DNA from: Sphingomonas phyllosphaerae | GTDB taxonomy: Bacteria > Pseudomonadota > Alphaproteobacteria > Sphingomonadales > Sphingomonadaceae | NCBI RefSeq assembly: GCF_029623345.1 | Contig: NZ_JAPYKH010000018.1 | Coordinates: 1 to 64,000, forward strand | Length of the DNA: 64,000 nucleotides | Direction of reading: 5' to 3' | Shown: in pieces, positions 60,296 to 64,000 of the stretch | Position numbering within the stretch: position 1 is the stretch's first letter | Layout: each line of letters opens with the position of its first letter | Notes under the pieces: model-generated | What the model saw: the letters and a program-made list of their open reading frames with translations, nothing else | Databases searched by the model: none | What the model was told of the DNA's origin: nothing | Translations under genes and position numbers: made by a program

Positions 60296-60772
60296 CTCGT
60301 TCCTTGAAATCTTGAAGGCGGCGAGCGACTGTCGCAACGCGGGGCGGCGAATTTGATAAAGTAGCGCATCTTTGGCGGCAGATCGCCGCGCGCGGCATGG
60401 GCCAGGGTGACGGATTCCGGCGGAATCTTTGTCACTCGTGAGAATGATCTGGAAGGCGCCGGCGGCGGCAGCGGCCGCTACCTGCTAGTGGAGCAGCAGG
60501 GCGGCGCCGACGTGGCGGGCGCCGCTTCCGCAACAGCATCGGCCGTCGAGGCAATAGGGCCAGGTACACCGGACTTCCCGGCGGTGCTCCTTTGCTCGGC
60601 AGACCGGCGCGGGCCGCCGAGTGCTCGAGCGGCGCTTCGAGCGAAGCGGCAGGTAGCCTGGCGAGTTCGGCGACCGTCTCGGTGCGCCATGCCGGTGGAG
60701 CTGGTCGGAGCTCGCGCACACATGCGGTGCCCGCATCGCACCGGGTACAGGGCGCGTCCTTGGCGGAGGTCC
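60296..60772. other. GC-rich intergenic region, no gene assigned
   Basis: About 480 bases between the molybdoenzyme gene and the DUF1223 promoter. Frames are open on both strands. A minus-strand frame (60821-60432) contains a CTRCDAGTAC motif but then degenerates into arginine/proline runs, and its start lies on the DUF1223 ribosome site. I do not accept any of them as a gene. Confidence 0.45.
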
Positions 60773-60798
60773 GTAACCTGGCGCCGATGACGACCGTA
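60773..60798 (+). promoter_or_regulatory. SigF-type promoter of the DUF1223 gene
   Basis: GTAACC at 60773-60778, 16 bases, CGTA at 60795-60798, 35 bases before the ATG. It extends the regulon about 0.5 kb past the molybdoenzyme operon. Confidence 0.72.
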
Positions 60799-60833
60799 TG
60801 CTCCTCTGAAAGTTGCTTCAAAGGAGAAGCGTG

Positions 60834-61553
60834 ATGAAAGGTCGATTTTGGGTGTCCGGCGCGGTGAGCGCGGCCGTTACTTGCGTCACGGGCGTCCTCG
60901 CTGCGACAACGGCGCCCGTCAAAGCAGTGGGGGGCGCTCCCGTCGTGGTCGAGCTATATCAGAGCCAGGGGTGTTCATCCTGTCCGCCGGCGAACGCCAA
61001 CCTTAATGCGATCGCCGATCGGGCGGACGTGATACCGCTTTCGTTCGCCGTCACCTACTGGGATCAGCTCGGTTGGAAGGACACCTTCGCACGGCCGCAG
61101 TTCACCGCGCGCCAGTGGGATTACGCGCGCAGCGGGGGCCGATCCTCGGTGGCGACGCCGCAAGTGGTGATCAATGGCGGGCGACAGACGATCGTCGGCA
61201 GCAATCGCCAGCAGCTCGAGGCGGCAATCGCAGCGGCTCGTCACGAAGGCGGCCCGGCCATCTCCGCGAGCGGCAATCGCGTGTCGGTCGGCGCGGCGAC
61301 TGAAGCGAAGCCTTCGACGGTGTGGTTGGTAAGGTACGATCCGCGGGTGAATAACGTACCGATCCGCGCAGGCGAGAATGGCGGGCGGACCTTGCCTCAC
61401 CGCAACATTGTTCGTCAGCTTGAAGCGCTAGGGACATGGTCTGGGCGCGGGGTCAGCTTCGCACTGCCGGCAACGCCAAACCCCGCCTTTCGAACCGCCA
61501 TTCTTGTGCAGGCCGGCAAGGGTGGTCCGATCACCGCGTCGTCGCGGCTATAA
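60834..61553 (+). CDS. DUF1223 thioredoxin-fold exported protein
   Basis: 239 residues from ATG 60834, with AAGGAG upstream. A signal peptide (AVTCVTGVLAATTAPVKA) precedes VVVELYQSQGCSSCPPANANL, whose CSSC corresponds to a thioredoxin active-site CxxC, and FAVTYWDQLGWKD, TPQVVINGGRQT. The family is widespread in the periplasm of alphaproteobacteria and has no proven function. Its placement suggests a disulfide or oxidised-protein repair role. Confidence 0.88.
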   Translation: MKGRFWVSGAVSAAVTCVTGVLAATTAPVKAVGGAPVVVELYQSQGCSSCPPANANLNAIADRADVIPLSFAVTYWDQLGWKDTFARPQFTARQWDYARSGGRSSVATPQVVINGGRQTIVGSNRQQLEAAIAAARHEGGPAISASGNRVSVGAATEAKPSTVWLVRYDPRVNNVPIRAGENGGRTLPHRNIVRQLEALGTWSGRGVSFALPATPNPAFRTAILVQAGKGGPITASSRL

Positions 61554-61603
61554 CCCTCCTCGACGCAAGTTCCCCGCCTTCAATGGCAGAGCTCCGCGAC
61601 GAA

Positions 61604-61636
61604 GGGTAAGGTCTCGTTGATCACGGCCAGAAGATG
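61604..61636 (+). repeat. Solo end of an IS427-like element
   Basis: 33 bases that match the left end of the IS5-family copy at 29.2 kb with three mismatches; shared block CTCGTTGATCAC. No transposase follows and the right end was not found. It is a scar of an excised or decayed IS. Confidence 0.6.
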
Positions 61637-61776
61637 GGCTTCCACACTTATCGTGCGGCAGAAGGCATGGCGCCAAAGGTATGCACCGTCGCCTACCACC
61701 TCCCGCCTGCCCGAAAGCCGCCGTTCCGATCTCCACCCTAGAAGCTGACGTTCCACCTTCGCCCAGGCGAATCATC

Positions 61777-61796
61777 GGGCCGGCCTGCGCCGGCCC
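61777..61796. terminator. Strong GC hairpin
   Basis: GGGCCGGC-CTGC-GCCGGCCC, a perfect 8-bp stem with a 4-base loop. It separates the SigF regulon from the GNAT gene. No T-run follows, so a terminator role is only probable. Confidence 0.5.
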
Positions 61797-61951
61797 AGGA
61801 AGCGGCCAGGCCGCAAACGCCGCCTACTGAGCAGGTAAGCAGCATCTATGCGCCGCACCGGAGGCAGTGCGAAGGCCGACCCGCACGGTGCGGGCGAGCT
61901 CTGGTTTCTAAGCGGCAGCCGCGGGCGTGCCGCAGATCTGGAAGGATCAGC

Positions 61952-63100
61952 ATGTCAGTCGAAGTCACCCCCGTTCTCGGCAAGGCCGACCGGAAGATCT
62001 TTCTCGACCTCCCCTGGTCGATCTACCGGAACGATCCGAATTGGGTGGCGCCGCTCAGAGGGGAGGCGCGCGATCTCATAACGCCGGGCGGCAATCCGTT
62101 CTTCTCGCATGCCGACGCCCAGTACTTCCTCGCGCGACGCGACGGGCAGGTCGTCGGTCGGGTTTCGGCCCATATAGATCATCTCGCCCTGACCGTGCCG
62201 CCCAAACAGGGCATGGGACCGGGAACCGGCTTCTTCGGGCTATTCGAGGCCGCCGACGAGGAGAGCTCGCTCGCGCTCATCGCGGCAGCGGAGGACTGGC
62301 TTCGCGGGAAGGGCATGACCCGCGTCCTGGGTCCTGTGTCCCTCTCGATCTGGGAGGAGCCCGGTCTGCTTATCAAGGGGCACGACCACCCGCCTACCGT
62401 CATGATGGGGCACGACAGCGCCGCCTATCGGCCGTGGATCGTGGCCGCGGGATACGAGCCGGTCAAGCAGCTCAAGACCTGGGACCTGGACATCACCCGC
62501 AGCTTCTCGCCGCTCCTGCAGCGGGTGATAGACTCCGGCCATCGGAACCCGCGCATCCGGGTCAGGCAGGTCGACAAGTCTCGCTTCGAGGACGAGGCGG
62601 CTATCATCATGGCCATTCTCAACGATGCCTGGGGCCGCAACTGGGGCTTTGTGCCGATCACCGACGAGGAGGTCGCGTTCACGGGGAAGAAGCTGAAGCC
62701 TATCGTGTTCGAGGACCTCATCCTGATCGCCGAGGTCGACGGTGAGCCGGTCGCCTTCATGATGACCCTCCCCGATCTCAATGAGGTGCTCAAGCCGCTC
62801 AGGGGCTCGCTTCTGCCGTTCGGGTGGGCAAGGCTGCTGCTGTGGCTGAGGCGGCCCAAGGTCCGCACCATGCGCGTGCCGCTCATGGGCGTCGTCCGGC
62901 GTCTGCAGTCGTCGCGCATGGCAAGCCAGCTCGCTTTCATGATGATCGACCAGATCCGCCAGGCCTCCGTCAGGAACTACGGCGCGACGCGCGGAGAGAT
63001 CGGCTGGATCCTCGACGACAATCAGGGAATGAACGCGATCGCGGAGGCGATCGGCAGCAAGGTCAACAAGGTGTATCAAATCTACGCCAAGTCGCTCTAA
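61952..63100 (+). CDS. GNAT-fold protein, YghO-like
   Basis: 382 residues from ATG 61952, with GGAAGGA upstream. The family signature is visible: FLDLPWSIYRNDPNWVAPLRGE, NPFFSHADAQYFLARRDGQVVGRVSAHID, FFGLFEAADEESSLALIAAAEDWLRGKGMTRVLGPVSLSIWEEPGLLIKG, NDAWGRNWGFVPITDEE, MSVEV start and GEIGWILDDNQGMNAIAEAIGSK. The proteins have GNAT-like folds with unknown substrate; in some alphaproteobacteria they lie near sphingolipid genes, but none are here. Confidence 0.75.
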   Translation: MSVEVTPVLGKADRKIFLDLPWSIYRNDPNWVAPLRGEARDLITPGGNPFFSHADAQYFLARRDGQVVGRVSAHIDHLALTVPPKQGMGPGTGFFGLFEAADEESSLALIAAAEDWLRGKGMTRVLGPVSLSIWEEPGLLIKGHDHPPTVMMGHDSAAYRPWIVAAGYEPVKQLKTWDLDITRSFSPLLQRVIDSGHRNPRIRVRQVDKSRFEDEAAIIMAILNDAWGRNWGFVPITDEEVAFTGKKLKPIVFEDLILIAEVDGEPVAFMMTLPDLNEVLKPLRGSLLPFGWARLLLWLRRPKVRTMRVPLMGVVRRLQSSRMASQLAFMMIDQIRQASVRNYGATRGEIGWILDDNQGMNAIAEAIGSKVNKVYQIYAKSL

Positions 63101-63119
63101 GGGAAATGATTATCGTGTT

Positions 63120-63151
63120 GAGAGCAGGCGGTTGAACCCACCCCTGCTCTC
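63120..63151. terminator. Hairpin after the GNAT gene
   Basis: GAGAGCAGG and CCTGCTCTC form a perfect 9-bp stem around a 14-base loop, starting 20 bases after the stop. It is a candidate terminator without a T-run. Confidence 0.5.
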
Positions 63152-63209
63152 GACGCATAGCGAAGTACAAGGGCGGGTGGACAACTGCCGGTCCGCTATC
63201 GGGCGGTCT

Positions 63210-63414
63210 GGTGTTGTCAAAGCAACTGCACCTAACGCGAGATGGGCGAGTTTCTGCCCCGTTCGCTTGCTCGATGGCAGGCGAACGAAGGCAATCTCGA
63301 AACCAGCTCGAGAGAGTTCGCGGCACTGACAGCCTTCGGATAGTAGCTGAAGCACCCTGCGATGCACAAGCCCTCGCCCGCTCGCGGAGCCGGTGCGTTT
63401 GGTTTGACAGAGCC
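63210..63414 (+). repeat. MITE-like element copy B (205 bp)
   Basis: Left end GGTGTTGTCAAAGCAACTGC, right end TTTGGTTTGACAGAGCC. Homologous along its length to copy A (31693-31896), and its right end to copy C. Flanking bases (GGCGGTCT and GCGGAAAA) show no target duplication. It is immediately followed by a headless GGDEF-EAL gene. Confidence 0.8.
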
Positions 63415-64000
63415 GCGGAAAACATTCTTCGTGTCGCGTTACGGGCACTACGCGCGCCAATTGCGACCGACTCGATCGCGCTCGACTGTCAGGCGACGGC
63501 AGGCTTGGCTTTCTACCCACAGGATGGGCGTGCCGCGCGAGACCTGCTTAAGACGGCTGATCTGGCCCTTTACTCTGGCAAAGCAAGCGCCCGGGGCGAA
63601 CTCTCGCGATTCCGGCCTGAGATGCGGGCGACCATGCAGCGGCGTACGTCGATGCTCTCGGTAGCCCGCATGGTCGCTCGCAACGATCGCGTGATGCCAT
63701 TCTATCAACCGAAGGTCAGCTTGAAGGATGGCAAGCTCTCAGGCTTCGAGGCGCTTCTGCGCTGGCGGCATGACACGGTAGGTGTCCAAGGGCCCGATAC
63801 GATCGCGGCCGCCTTCGACGATCTCGCCGCGGCAATTTCGCTGGGTGAACGGATGCTCGAGCGGGTCTGCGCCGATCTCGCCCGTTGGCGCGACAATGGC
63901 CTGGTGCTCACTCGCGTGGCGCTGAACCTGTCACCTGCCGAGTTCCGCCGAGACGATCTGTTCGACCGCATCATGGGTCAGCTCGGTCGCTATGATTTAC
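63415..64000 (+). pseudogene. GGDEF-EAL cyclic-di-GMP protein, 5' end removed by the MITE, 3' end outside window
   Basis: From the MITE end the frame reads AENILRVALRALRAPIATDS, then the end of a GGDEF domain (AGLAFYPQDGRAARDLLKTADLALYSGKASARGELSRFRPEMR) and the start of an EAL domain (MPFYQPKVSLKDGKLSGFEALLRWRH, with the EAL signature, then LSPAEFRRDDLFDRI). The GGDEF catalytic half and all N-terminal sensor domains are missing. A truncated EAL phosphodiesterase could still be made if a promoter and start lie in the MITE end. Confidence 0.8.

Noticed and set aside
60432-60821. Minus-strand frame with a CTRCDAGTAC motif
   Set aside because: Starts on the DUF1223 ribosome site and degenerates into Arg/Pro runs; the cysteine motif may be chance.

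Overview
The window is GC-rich and most consistent with a sphingomonad-type alphaproteobacterium (Sphingomonas or a close relative). It has several TonB-dependent receptors, many signal-peptide-bearing enzymes, an alphaproteobacterial-style SigF/NrsF stress module and sphingomonad-like IS6 elements. No rRNA, tRNA or CRISPR array was seen. The taxonomic call is an inference from gene content, not from a marker gene.

Layout. 1-8 kb: a giant secreted RTX/nuclease-like protein that runs off the left edge, then a TonB receptor coupled to a CehA-like PHP hydrolase. 8-11 kb: small unknown genes, an orphan flagellin and an efflux outer-membrane-factor remnant. 11-18.4 kb: two identical-length (833 bp) IS6-family copies bracket a compact satellite-like element (integrase with a broken 5' end, AlpA-like regulator, DUF3987-type protein, several tiny genes). 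18.4-29.2 kb: a truncated SDR, then an exopolysaccharide-type cluster (acyltransferase, SGNH lipoprotein, four glycosyltransferases, Wzx-like flippase, DUF1996 protein). 29-32 kb: an insertion-sequence graveyard (IS5/IS427 copy, IS110 remnant, a ~204 bp MITE-like element) with two tiny overlapping genes. 32-41 kb: a catalase-family gene decapitated by the MITE, an SDR, a TonB receptor and a divergent ABC exporter (ATPase, two DUF3526-type permeases, methyltransferase). 41-45 kb: a serine recombinase and the third IS6 copy, which interrupts another MITE copy. 45-53 kb: a catabolic cluster with a LysR regulator, quinone oxidoreductase, two NAD(P)H-dehydrogenase paralogues, a 6-oxocamphor-hydrolase-like crotonase, SRPBCC and SnoaL-like proteins, a royal-jelly-family protein and an exported methyltransferase. 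Remnants of a second oxidoreductase copy lie within it. 53-54.4 kb: a GH130 enzyme.

54.4-61.6 kb is the most coherent system: an ECF sigma factor and its NrsF-type anti-sigma factor, with exported MsrA and MsrB, a DUF417/RclC-like membrane protein, a glutathione transferase, an exported methionine-rich MXKDX peptide, a b-type cytochrome, a Tat-exported molybdopterin oxidoreductase and a DUF1223 protein. I read six copies of one promoter pattern, GTAAC[C/G]-N16-CGTA (one CGCA), with identical spacing upstream of every transcription unit. The msrA and msrB promoters diverge from a shared palindrome. This resembles the hypochlorite-scavenging SigF/NrsF regulon described in Azospira (MrpX, YedY1, YedZ1), here enlarged with MsrA/MsrB and other members.

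61.9-64 kb: a GNAT-like protein, a second full MITE copy, and a GGDEF-EAL gene whose 5' end the MITE has removed and which runs off the right edge. A recurring theme is that MITE and IS6 ends abut broken genes. All three MITE copies have the same outward-facing end (with a TTGACA box in the terminal repeat) joined to a 5'-truncated coding sequence.
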